From: Dasypus novemcinctus
Taxonomy: Eukaryota; Chordata; Mammalia; Cingulata; Dasypodidae
Direction: 5' to 3'
DNA length: 64,000 bases
Assembly: GCF_030445035.2 (NCBI RefSeq)
Contig: NC_080699.1
Span: 8,804,001-8,868,000 of the forward strand
Positions 31,746-41,861 of this stretch are shown here, one piece after another. The notes beneath the pieces are model-generated. The model saw only the letters and a program-made list of their open reading frames with translations, was not told the origin of the DNA and searched no databases. Position 1 is the stretch's first letter. Every line of letters starts with the position of its first letter. The position numbers and the translations under genes are program-made.

Positions 31746-33109
31746 CCAACATCATGGTACTGTGTCATGCACGCCATCGTCATCATCGTCATCATTCTAT
31801 TTTAAGTATAGTTTTACAAACATTTTGTGTCATTTTTCCAGAAAGTGTATATATTTCATGAATTAGGAAACATGGTGGATGCTTTTTATCCTTTAAAGAA
31901 CACAAAGGAATAGTATTACTTGGCAACTAATAAACAGGCATTTGACTTTAAATGAAATGAAGACCTGCTAGTGACATCACTGGACCCAGCACAGGTTTGT
32001 GCTCACATTTCTGCAGCAGACAGTCCCTCTCCATGCACGTACTCAAACCCAGAGAGAGCCGAGGCAAAATTATGAGATGTTTCATTGGCCCGCTCCCTTA
32101 ATAGTGCTCCTGAGCCATTCCCATCCCAACAAATCAGTCCTCAGAGGCTTCTCGCTTTTAGTTGCCTTTCAACAAATGCTGCTTCTGCAAGGCATTGTCA
32201 AGTGGCTCCTTAAAGAACTACCCATACCATGGCCAATTTCACTGCCATGGAGAACTCTGGAAGATCTAACGAACTTCAACATGTTGATCCGGCTGGGAAA
32301 TGTGGCACGCCATGACTAGTGTTCCTGGGATGCTCCGAGTATCATGGCTAGTTTGAGAAGGCGACAGTTTGCAGTGTGGGTTTTTCTACTGCAAACCTTC
32401 TTACTACCCCAAGTTGCCTATCTGTGCAGTCTATTCTGTGGTTTGGACCAAAGGTAAGGCTTCTGGAGTCTTGCTGGAGTATCTCACAGGTCCCTATGGC
32501 AGAAGAGAAAGAAGGTGATCTGGGGAAGGAAGAAGAAAAGGGAAAAGAAACCAACACAAGGAGGAAGAGAATGAGGACACTTGGGTGGCCTTACAGAGTC
32601 TGACGTAGAATTCTTTCTACTGCAGGAGGGCTACCTCACTTATCTCAGACAAACACAGATAAAGAAGAAGGCCCTTCTTTAGCACCAAGGCAATTCATAC
32701 TCACAATTCGTATCTTAGTTTCATTATGAATTACACATCTCTTGGGATTTTCCAACCCAAGTCAGCCCTGAAAAGGTCCACTCTGTACAGGGAATGAGGA
32801 ACTTCCTCTTTTCTATTACCTACTCCCTCATGACTAATAAGCCTTGCAAAGAAGCATGACTCATGCTTAGAATTTTTTTTATGAATATAAAATATCTCAA
32901 TGAGTGACAATGCCTAAACAACTCTGATGTTGGCATAACTGAGTGAAGTCCCTCATGTCTGTAATCATGTTCGTGTCTGTTTCTAGAAGGACTGGTCATG
33001 CCTTTCATGAATCCCAGAGCAGTTGGTCCCCAGGTCCAGTCCTAGTAACATGACTCCCATGAAGCTTCTCCTGGGGGCCACGTGTTCTCTCTCATCTCAA
33101 CTTCGAAGC
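31746..33109. other. Unassigned; one short signal-peptide-like frame
   Basis: No gene supported. At 32344 a strong-context ATG opens a 37-codon frame with a hydrophobic core, stopping at a TAA that overlaps a donor-like AGGTAAGG (see findings). Confidence 0.3.
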
Positions 33110-33905
33110 GGCTCCAATGGTGCCACTCACAGGCCTGTGAAAAGATGCTCAACCTCATAAACCACCAGGAAAATGCAGATCAGTACCAAAGTGAGAAACC
33201 ACTTCATGCCTACTAGAAAGACTATTATTCAAACATTAGAAAATAAGTCTTGGCAAAGGTATGGAGAAATAGGAACGCTTATGCTTTGTTGGCGGAGTTG
33301 CTAATGGTGCTGTTACTGTGGAAAACAGTTTAGTGGCTCCGCAGCAAGTTAAATATAGAATTACCATATAAGCCAGTAATCTCACTTTTAGATATATACG
33401 CCAAAGAATTGAAAACAGGGACTCAAATACTTGTACATCAATGTTCATGGCAGCATTATCCAGAGCAATTCAAGTGCCCATCAACCAATGAATGGATAAA
33501 CAAAATGTGGTGTATACATATGATGGAATATTACCCTGCCATAAAAAAGATGTTCTCATACATTCTACAACATGGATGAGCCTTGAAGACATCATGTTGA
33601 GTGAAATAAGCCAGGCATAAAAAGACAAATATTGTATGATCTGACTTACATGAAATAACTAGAATATTCAAATTCATAGAGATAGAAGGTTGCAGGGTTA
33701 TAGAGGCAGGAGTTAGGGTGGGGAATGGGGAGTTCGTACTTAGTGCATACAGAGTTTCTCTTTGGAGTTGTGGAAAAGTTTTGGTAATGGATGGTAGTGA
33801 TGGTAGCACAACACTGTGAATGTAACTAACACCACTGAATTGTTTACTAGAAAATGGCTAAAAGGGGAATGTTGTTTATGTTACCATAGTAAAAAAAATG
33901 TTTTA
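33110..33905 (+). repeat. Old L1 3'-end
   Basis: Ends of ORF2 and 3' UTR: ACCATATAAGCCAGTAATCT, TTCAAGTGCCCATCAACCAA, TGAGTGAAATAAGCCAGGCA. About 800 bp, broken in all frames. Confidence 0.85.
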
Positions 33906-34611
33906 AGAGTCAACTAAATAAAAATATAGAATAAAATATCAATTGATATTCTGCTCATGATATAATCACTATTACAGACCCATCACTCTCACGCATCATT
34001 TTTGTGCATCTATTCACATATGGCTAATTTTATGCAAATGAGTTCATATCATGCATGCATTTCTTACCATGGATCTTCCTTTTTAAATATTGGGGTTTTT
34101 TTGCTGTTGCTCTTGTTTGTTCTTCTGCTTTGTATGCTTTCCCTCTTCTCCTTTTCTCCCTCCTGAATAAGCCCCTACCCCAACCTCTTCTTTGGTCCCT
34201 CTTTGTTACCTCTTGGGTATGTAGTCTTCTACATTGTTCCTCCTTGCTCATATTGTAAATATAAGCACACACATGCATACAATATACACATACATGCACA
34301 GATATATGGAAGATCATCAGACCTCATGCCTCGCAGGTGGCTGGACAGTTTTCCCATGATGTGCTGACCAACCTGAGGTTCAGAGTCCTCCATGAGACCT
34401 ACTTGGTAAGTGCTTATCATTCTCTTGGCTCATAACCTTGGCATTTGCTCTTGTTAATGCAGCCTTGATTTTCATCCTTACAGAGCTAATGTAATGAGTC
34501 CATGGACTTCCGATCCCTGAATGAGGCATGTAAGGTAAATTCCCTGCACCGTTTGTGATTGCATGTTAAGGCCAGCATTTCAATGACAGAGAGTGACCCC
34601 AAACTCAAGTC
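33906..34611. other. No gene seen
   Basis: The part 33930-34060 resembles L1; the rest is unassigned and includes a short CA-rich run near 34262. Confidence 0.3.
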
Positions 34612-34625
34612 AAAAGCTGTGATTG

Positions 34626-35042
34626 GGGAAGTGGATATGATAGATGGTCGACCTACCATATGGGACGTCCAGGGTTCAAACCCAGGGCTTCCTGGCCCAT
34701 GTGGTGAGCTGGCCCACATGCAGAGCTGCTGCGTGCTAGGAGTGCCGTGCCATGCAGGGGTGTCCCCCACATAGGGAACACCCAAATGCAAGGAGTGTGC
34801 CCTGCATTGAGCCGCCCCATGCAGAAAAAAGTGCAGACCACCCAGGAGTGGCACACACACACACAGAGCTGATGCACCAAGAAGACACAACAAAAAGAGA
34901 CACAGATTCCTGGTGCTGCCAAGAATGCAAGTGGGCACAGAAGAACATGCAGCCGTTGGACATAGAGAGCACACAATTGTGGGGCGGGGGGGCGGGGGGC
35001 AGAGAAGAAGAGAGAAAGAAAATAAAATAAATCTTAAAAAAA
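34626..35042 (+). repeat. Armadillo-type SINE with perfect target duplications
   Basis: Begins GGGAAGTGGATATGATAGAT and ends in an A-run. It is flanked by the 14-bp duplication AAAAGCTGTGATTG (34612-34625, 35043-35056). A CA repeat lies inside at about 34853-34865. Confidence 0.92.
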
Positions 35043-35099
35043 AAAAGCTGTGATTGTTGGGACAATTGTGTCATGTGACCAGACATGGGTGTGAGGTCA

Positions 35100-35430
35100 G
35101 AAGTGTTTTTAAAATTACAGCTATTATAGGTTTACCAAAAAATCACACAGAAAGTCCAGAGTTCCCATGTATGGCTTCACACATGCACACATTCACAATT
35201 TTTCCTATCATTAGCATTTTGCATCACTGTGGTACCTTTGTTACAATTGATGAAGCAAATTATGATAATTATATTATCATATATTACATTAGGGTACCTC
35301 TGTGTTGTACAACATAAATTTTCCCATTGTAATCACTTTCAAATATAATTTCAGTGATGTTGATTACATTCACAATGTTGTGCGACCGTGACCACCATCC
35401 ATTACCAAAACTTTTTCTCCACTCCTTCAG
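35100..35430 (-). repeat. L1 fragment
   Basis: Continuation of the type at 30345, extending through TTGATTACATTCACAATGTT and CCACCATCCATTACC. Confidence 0.7.
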
Positions 35431-35567
35431 AAGCTTTCATGAGTAGCAGCCTCTGTTTCAGCAGGCTGTAGCTGCTGAGGTTAAAGCCTGGACTCCACAA
35501 GTCATCTCTCCCACATCTCTTTTCCCTTTCTCAGCTGTCCCCTAAAGGTTAGTGACATATGTGGTAT

Positions 35568-36176
35568 TGTTACCGGATTTTGTCTAGGTTCTTGGCTGTG
35601 TGGCAGAAATGAATTTCAAGAGCACATCAGGTGAGTTAGGCCAGTAATTTATTCAGGTAGGGAGGGATGAGAAATGGGAGAAAATAACAGAGCAAGGGTC
35701 CCAAGTAGAGAGGAAGGGGCTGAAAAGTGATAAAGAGGGCTGATTTACAGACTACAATTCTCCATTAGAGGTTATAAATGCCCAAGTTTTACTTGCATGG
35801 TCATGTGGCAGAGGAAAAATGGCGAGAGCAGTGCATAGAGGGCAGGACTGGGGTTCACAGGCAAGAGAGCAAGCTCAGGCCTCTAGCCTGTTTTTTGAAC
35901 TGTTAATTATCCCACCCTTTGATAATGGCAGGGGAGGAGTTCCAGCTGTTTACCATCTTGATTGATTACCTCCCCCATCAATGTCCCATGAGGGCCCAAT
36001 GATCAAGTCCTTGGGATTATCTGGGGCTTCTCCTGGCTTCTGGAGGAAGTCTTCTTCTGGTGGCAGAATCTTGGAGAGGGTTTTCCAGTAGCCATCTTGG
36101 GGGTTATTGATGTCCACGTAGACTCTGCCAGGTTCCAGATCTGTCTATTAATTCCCTATCTTACTAGTCTGCTTCA
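35568..36176 (-). repeat. 3' LTR of the 35.6-41.3 kb provirus
   Basis: 609 bp, starting TGAAGCAGACTAG and ending CCGGTAACA on the minus strand. AATAAA at 35648-35653. Confidence 0.87.
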
Positions 36177-36186
36177 TTCCCCCCTC
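36177..36186 (-). other. Polypurine tract
   Basis: GAGGGGGGAA directly before the 3' LTR on the minus strand. Confidence 0.75.
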
Positions 36187-36544
36187 AGAGGTTACACCTT
36201 TAATCTTAAAGGGGTGCTGAAGGTAGATTCTCATTCTTCTGTAGCTTCTTCCTGCTGGTTAGGGGCAGTAGGCATGACCTGACAAGGTGTAAAACCCTCC
36301 TGCTATTCTATCTCAGTTGAAAGAAGATGAATCTGGTATCCTGGGTGAAGCTAGAAGTCCTCATATGGCTAACAAGATATTGATTCTGGAAGAAATAGAC
36401 TTGATTAGAATTTTGAAAATATATGGTCCTGCTAAGGGGGCACTGGACCATAGAAGTAGAAGAGGTCAGGTGCCTGCAAAGGCTACACTTTCCCAAAGTT
36501 GATGGGAAACAGTATTTTTTTCCTTCAGTTCTTTTATGCTACTG

Positions 36545-36665
36545 GTTAGCTTCAGAGAGAAATTGCAACAGACAATGGGGTTAAGTATAAATTGCCAATC
36601 CCAGTTCCTATGGTAGGAGAGAGGAATGAAAAGAGCATTGCCTTTTTAGTTAAGTTAAAGGAGAT
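36545..36665 (-). pseudogene. Possible env transmembrane-subunit remnant
   Basis: A short minus-strand stretch with a GTGIG motif followed by a hydrophobic run and stops, between the pol trace and the polypurine tract, where env would be expected. It is too short and broken to be sure. Confidence 0.4.
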
Positions 36666-36829
36666 GAAAACAGACAAGATTTCTTAAAGGGACGTCTGGT
36701 TTGCCCTCCTCCTAGCAATAGGCATTTGGGCTAAAGTTAGAGGGAACAACTGACTTTGATGCAGACACTGCTTAGCTTTTTCTCTTAAAGAGGTATTTCA
36801 GTCTGTCCAATGACTGGCTTTTGTACATC

Positions 36830-37110
36830 CTGTCAGGTAAGCTGGCACTTTCTTGGGCAGCTGGCTTCACTAAGGATTAATGCACCAAGCTGGAAATTCT
36901 TTTAACTTTAGTAGCTGTGGGACTGATCAGAATACAGAGTAAAGTGCCTTACATTTTGGTTCTAACTGAGAGTGAGACTTGTTTTCTTGCCAAGTTTTAT
37001 CAGAACCTGGTTTGCAGGTCCTGGATGAGGAAAGGTTGTTTATGGACCATCTCAAAGGGGCTAAGGTGAAGTGGGTCTTGGCCACCTCATTTGCTGTTTC
37101 CCTTATGGTG
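36830..37110 (-). pseudogene. Retroviral pol remnant (integrase C-terminus)
   Basis: Broken minus-strand frames show LSPFEMVHKQPF (about 37060) and, further on, SSLVH, a stop, then SLVKPAAQES (36841-36900). Both are typical of the C-terminal part of gammaretroviral integrase. Several stops and frame changes lie in between. Upstream reverse transcriptase was not recognised. Confidence 0.68.
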
Positions 37111-38737
37111 GGAAATGCTTAGCTCTGGTAGGATGGCATGTGGGTTTTCCAGTCCTCTCTAGGGCATGAGTGGGACAGGTTCTGGAATAAGGGTTAAGAG
37201 GGAGACCTGGGCTAAGCACATTCATTAACTAATTAGAAAATGAAGTTTACCAGGACTTTTAACATCTTCAACATGTTTAGTATGTTCAACATGTTCAGTG
37301 TTTCTGCATATGGTCTAAAATAGAATCATCAGGCATATATCTAGAACAGCATAGAGGTACAGTACTTTATACTAATTAATGTACTACCCAATGCATAAGT
37401 TTTTCTTTGAGCTGCAATAGATTTAAGTTCTAGGTTTGCAATATCTTACATGTTATCTCTCCATGGGAGCAGCCCATAATGCCAATTGTGTTTCAGTTCT
37501 ACTCTCAGTACTCTGGTACTCATTGCTCCACTTGTATGCTCCTCACACAACCAGCAAGCTGCAGCATCATTGATCCTAGAGAGAAGTAAGGAAAGTAGGT
37601 TCCAGTATTTCACTGCCCTGGTGCATAGCACCCTTTGGCACTATGAAACAGGCCAGTCTGGAGGCAATATCCATTGTACATCTGGCTATATTGAGCCATC
37701 ATTGGCTGCTGCAGTAATTTGAAACTTCAACATAGTCTCCATTGACTTCAGGAGCACAACCAAAGATGTAGTAGATGCCTTTATTGTTTTAGGGGTCAGT
37801 GACCAACCTAGCTAATAACTCATATGGAGAGGCAACCTGCAGTGTATCGAAGGCCTGGTTTGAAGGCACAAGAGAGTTTGACAGTTACAATGTGTAACAT
37901 ATCAAATGAATTTAACTTTTTAGTACTTTGCTTACTTCTACACTTTTAACTTGAAGACTATTAATTAGGAGGTACTCTTAGTTACAGTTTCTAGTAAGTT
38001 TTTACCTTAAGGTGAATTGGGTACCTTTATTAACTAAGCAGCAAGAATTTTATTAGTAACAACTTTGTGAAGTTTCTCTGCTTTTCTAGCAACTGAATAA
38101 ATTCCACTTGTGATTTATGCATTAAGTCCACTTGCAAGACAATATTGACATTTAAAGACTCATTCTTAGGTTTCCAATTTGTAACAGGTGAACCCCAAAT
38201 CTGATTTCCTAGGCACAAGTAAACTGACAAAGTTAAACACAGATTTCAAAGTTGAACACACAGTTAAGCACAGATTAAAACAGAAGAGAAAACTTTATAC
38301 CTTTAGCATTTCTAGGAACTCTTTGACCTTAACTAATGGCACATGAGGTTTCTTATTTTCCAGGAGAGGTTTAGTAATCAGTCTGAATCTTGATCTCTAG
38401 TCACAACTTTTATAGGCACAATTGAGTTTAAACTGAGAAATTTGAGGTATATTTCCTCATTTTTTTAAGGAGACAGGACATGAGGTTTCTGGGCTTCATA
38501 TCTATTTGTTTTCTTCTCTTACACTGGCTTAACTGGAATTCAGGGTCCTATACGGAGTCTCCTCTTGGCTATACTGTGGCCATGTGGGCCAGCAGTAGGC
38601 AGAATTTCCTGATTCCTGAGAAGAGACTCTTATGGGGAGTTTGCTGTTATGCTAGAGGCTGTGCCTATTATTCTAGGAAGAATGAAGAAGCACTTTTAGT
38701 CGACTGATCTGGTATCCCAGAGTCCTAGTCTGACTAA
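37111..38737. other. Unassigned interior of the provirus
   Basis: No intact frame. Probably decayed pol by position, but I could not match motifs. Confidence 0.35.
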
Positions 38738-38743
38738 AACGTT

Positions 38744-39315
38744 TGTGGTCGGTACATCCTGTCCGGTGGACGACGGGGCAGGAGAGGCCTAGGCTCCTGC
38801 GGGGGCTCGCAGGCATGGAGGGCGCGCGGCGGAGAAACCACCACGGAGACGAGGTGAGCACGCAGGTCTGATTTATTAAGGGAAGTACATGTGTTTATAT
38901 AGGGTTATGGGGGAGTGAGCAGGGGACTGATTGGCTGTGGCCAAAGGGGGATTGGATTGGCAGTGGCTAGCAGTTGGTGGGGGGAAGAGGCAGATTCTAG
39001 GTTGGTGAAGGGGCGGCACCGGCGGGAAAGGGGAACGGGGCTGGGAGTGATTGGAAGGGACTAGTTCCTTGCCTTTTATGGTGCGGCTTGTGCTGCGGCT
39101 TGACAGTGCGGGAGGGGGGATGTGAGCGTAGGCAGCTTCTGCTGGCTATCAGCAAGCGGTGTCGGTTGCCTGGGCGGGGCGAGGGCAGTGCGCCCGTTCC
39201 ATGGCTGAGGGCAGTTCACCCGCTCCAGCCGCCCTACACCTGAGTGGTGGGCTACGCATATCCCCCACTGGGCGCGGCTATGCTTGCCAGCCAGACTTCA
39301 GCCTGCCTCACCTCA
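38744..39315 (-). repeat. GC-rich solo LTR nested in the provirus
   Basis: Minus-strand sense starts TGAGGTGAGGCAGG and ends ACCGACCACA, with a TATA box (38894-38901) followed closely by AATAAA (38872-38877). The 6-bp target duplication AACGTT (38738-38743, 39316-39321) fits a class II (ERVK-like) element. Base composition is much richer in GC than its host. Confidence 0.85.
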
Positions 39316-39321
39316 AACGTT

Positions 39322-40660
39322 CACCACTCCACATAATTTGAAACTGATGCTCTGTTCTCAGCATCCTGAGAATTTTAATTTTCAGAGTCTGCCTGGCCCA
39401 CAGGCATCCCTGGGGTGACCTAGGTCTTGGGGGCTATCTGATTCCAGACATCAGATCAAAGCGACCAAGCTGGATTGTTGGGAGACTGAGCAGTAGTCCC
39501 AAATCAAAGTGCTTGAGATGTCTGTCTCAGGAGATATTTGACTGCCCTCGGAATGGATGGGCCCAAGGAATGGGGGCCTTTAAGTTTACTGTTCTGGTTC
39601 TTGGCACCCCTACATTCCAGGGTCCAAGACTGACTTCACTGTTACTCAAACAGACATTCCTGAGCTAAATCTCAGGAAATGTTTGGCTGCACTCTGAATC
39701 GAAGCACCCAAGCTTTCAAGTCTTGGGGGACATTCAGAATTACTTCTCTGGTTCCTGCCACCCCAGGAATCAGAGACCCTGCCACTGGGGAAGACAGATC
39801 AAATAGGCCAGATGCTCTCCAAGCTGAATACTGCTCACTTCTCAGAGTAGGGACAGAAAGCTTCTTCTTCTTTATCCTTCCAAAAGTCTTAGACGCAGTC
39901 CTAGTTTTATGACTTTAGTGTCTGATAGTTTCCCAGTTAGACCAGCCATCAAAAGGCCATTAAATGATTAGAGATTAACTGTTCTAGCTAACAGGCCTTA
40001 GGGCCCTGAGGCAATAACTCCCTTGCAAGCAAAGGCATTTTCCCAGTTTCACAGTTTTTAAGATGCACCAAAGCATTCTAACACACACCTGTAAAGAAAG
40101 ATTCAGTAGCAAGAAGTAGGAAGGTAAAATGTAGGTAAAGGTTAGATCAGGGGTATCCTGGCCTGTGAGCTCCCTGGGGAAGGGAACGCCCATGGCATCC
40201 ATCGTGGCTCTGCCTGCTGCCTTCTCACTTTATCCCCCAGGTAGCTGGGTATGATTGATAGGAAAGCACTTGCAAAAGTGTGGGAAGGGCAAGCCTCTGG
40301 GGCTCTCTGCTATTGCCATGCTGCCACTGAAGGGAGGTGGGGAGAAGTCAAGTAAGCCTGAGGACAAAGCCTTTGGCTGCTAAAAGTGCTTGAAAAAGAA
40401 GCTTCACGGAGCCTGGGCACTGCCAGGGAGCCTCTGTCTTGGTAGGGCCATGGTTAAAGCTCCTGTCCTGTGCCCCAGCCTTCCTTTCTGGAGTCAGATC
40501 TCACAAGCCTGGGTGTGCAGCATGAATGCAGAGAATTGCTGTACCCTGGCCCCTTCCCTCCTAGGATTATGTCCTGTGGGGGCTCATAGGAGAACCTGTT
40601 TAAAATGGAGAACCAAAGGAAGGCATAAGACTGAAGGCCCTAGTTTCACTCACCAATAAG
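39322..40660. other. Unassigned 5' interior of the provirus
   Basis: Between the nested LTR and the primer binding site. A donor-like GGTGAGT follows the primer site in minus sense (about 40650). No gag-like frame was seen. Confidence 0.35.
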
Positions 40661-40678
40661 CTCCTGGCTGGCTCACCA
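40661..40678 (-). other. Primer binding site, tRNA-Arg type
   Basis: TGGTGAGCCAGCCAGGAG on the minus strand, four bases after the 5' LTR. It complements the 3' end of a vertebrate tRNA-Arg as I know it, except one C to T change at a CpG. Confidence 0.75.
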
Positions 40679-40682
40679 AATA

Positions 40683-41307
40683 TGTTACTGGATTTTGTTT
40701 AGGTTCTTGACTATGCTGCAGAAATGAATTTCAAGAGCACATCAGGTGAGTTAGACCAGTGATTTATTCAGATACAGAAGGACCAGAAATGGGAGAAAAT
40801 AATAGATCAGGGGTCCAAGGTAGAGAGGAAGTGGCTGAAAAGTGATAAAGAGGGATGATTTACAGACTGCAGTTCCCTTATAGGTTATAAAAGCCCAAGT
40901 TTTATTTGCATGGCCACATAGCAGAGGAAAAACAGTGAGAGAGGTGTGCAGAGGGTAGAACTAGGGTCCACAGGTGAGAGAGTGCACGAGAGAGTGAGCT
41001 CAGGCCTTGTGCCAGCTTTTTGAACTGTTAATTATCCCACACCTTTGCTATTGGCAAGGGAGGAGTTCCAGCTGTTTACCATTTTGATTGATTACATCCC
41101 CCATCAATCTCCCATGAGACCCCAATGATAAAGTCCTTGGGGAATATCCAGGGCTTCTCCTGGCTTCTGGAGAAAGTCTTTTTTCTGAGTGGCAGAATCT
41201 TGGGAAGGGTCTTTCAGCAGGCATCTTGGGGGTTATTGATCTCCACATAAACTCCCTACCAGGTTCCAGATTCATCTATTGATTCCCCATCTTACTAGCC
41301 GGCTTTA
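40683..41307 (-). repeat. 5' LTR of the 35.6-41.3 kb provirus
   Basis: 625 bp. Matches the other LTR along its length (for example ATTTCAAGAGCACATCAGGT in plus-strand sense). Its first two bases in minus sense read TA, not TG, consistent with a point change. Confidence 0.85.
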
Positions 41308-41346
41308 GTATCACATTGGATCCCTACCTTAGGGTTCCAAGGTAGG

Positions 41347-41856
41347 AGTAGCAGTTTGATATGGTTATGAATTCCAAAAATAGATATTGGATTATGTTTG
41401 TAATCTGATCTGTGCCTGCGCTTGATTGAGTTATGATTAGAGATTTAATTGGGCCATGTCATTAGGGCATTGAGTCCCCACCCCTTGGTGGGTGGGGATT
41501 CACAGATAAAAAGCATGGCAAAGGACAAAGGTGCAGGTTTCTGATGTTGGAGTTTTGATGTTGGAGTTTGATGCTGAAGACCTGGAAAGTCAGCTCACAG
41601 AGGAAAGAGAAGCCAGCCTCAGGAAGAAAGGAATCTTGAACCCAGAGGAAAGTAAGCCCCAGGAACATAGGAACCCAGGAAGCCTGAACCCTCACAGATG
41701 TCGGCAGCCATCTTGCTACAAGTAGACATTGGTGAGGGAAGTAACTTATGCTTTATGGCCTGATATCTGTGAGCTCCTACCCCAAATAAATACCCTTTAT
41801 AAAAACCAACCAATTTCTGATATTTTGCATCAGCGTCCCTTTGGCTGACTAATACA
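41347..41856 (+). repeat. MaLR-type solo LTR
   Basis: AGTAGCAGTTTGATATGG to TGGCTGACTAATACA with a 5-bp target duplication GTAGG (41342-41346, 41857-41861). AATAAA lies near 41785. It is an uninterrupted relative of the LTR at 1047-2265 and lies 30 bp from the end of the provirus. Confidence 0.82.
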
Positions 41857-41861
41857 GTAGG

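Larger units (their letters stand above)
35568..41307 (-). mobile_element. Class I endogenous retrovirus, decayed provirus
   Basis: Two related LTRs in the same orientation flank about 4.5 kb of internal sequence. A 4-bp target duplication GTAT (35564-35567, 41308-41311) fits gammaretrovirus-like integration. On the minus strand the order is 5' LTR, primer binding site, a non-coding-looking 5' part, broken pol and env traces, polypurine tract, 3' LTR. A solo LTR of another family sits inside. gag was not recognised. All traces are interrupted by stops, so it cannot encode proteins. Confidence 0.88.

Noticed and set aside
35568..41307. Working retroviral genes in the 35.6-41.3 kb provirus
   Set aside because: All recognised traces contain stops and frame changes, and gag was not found.
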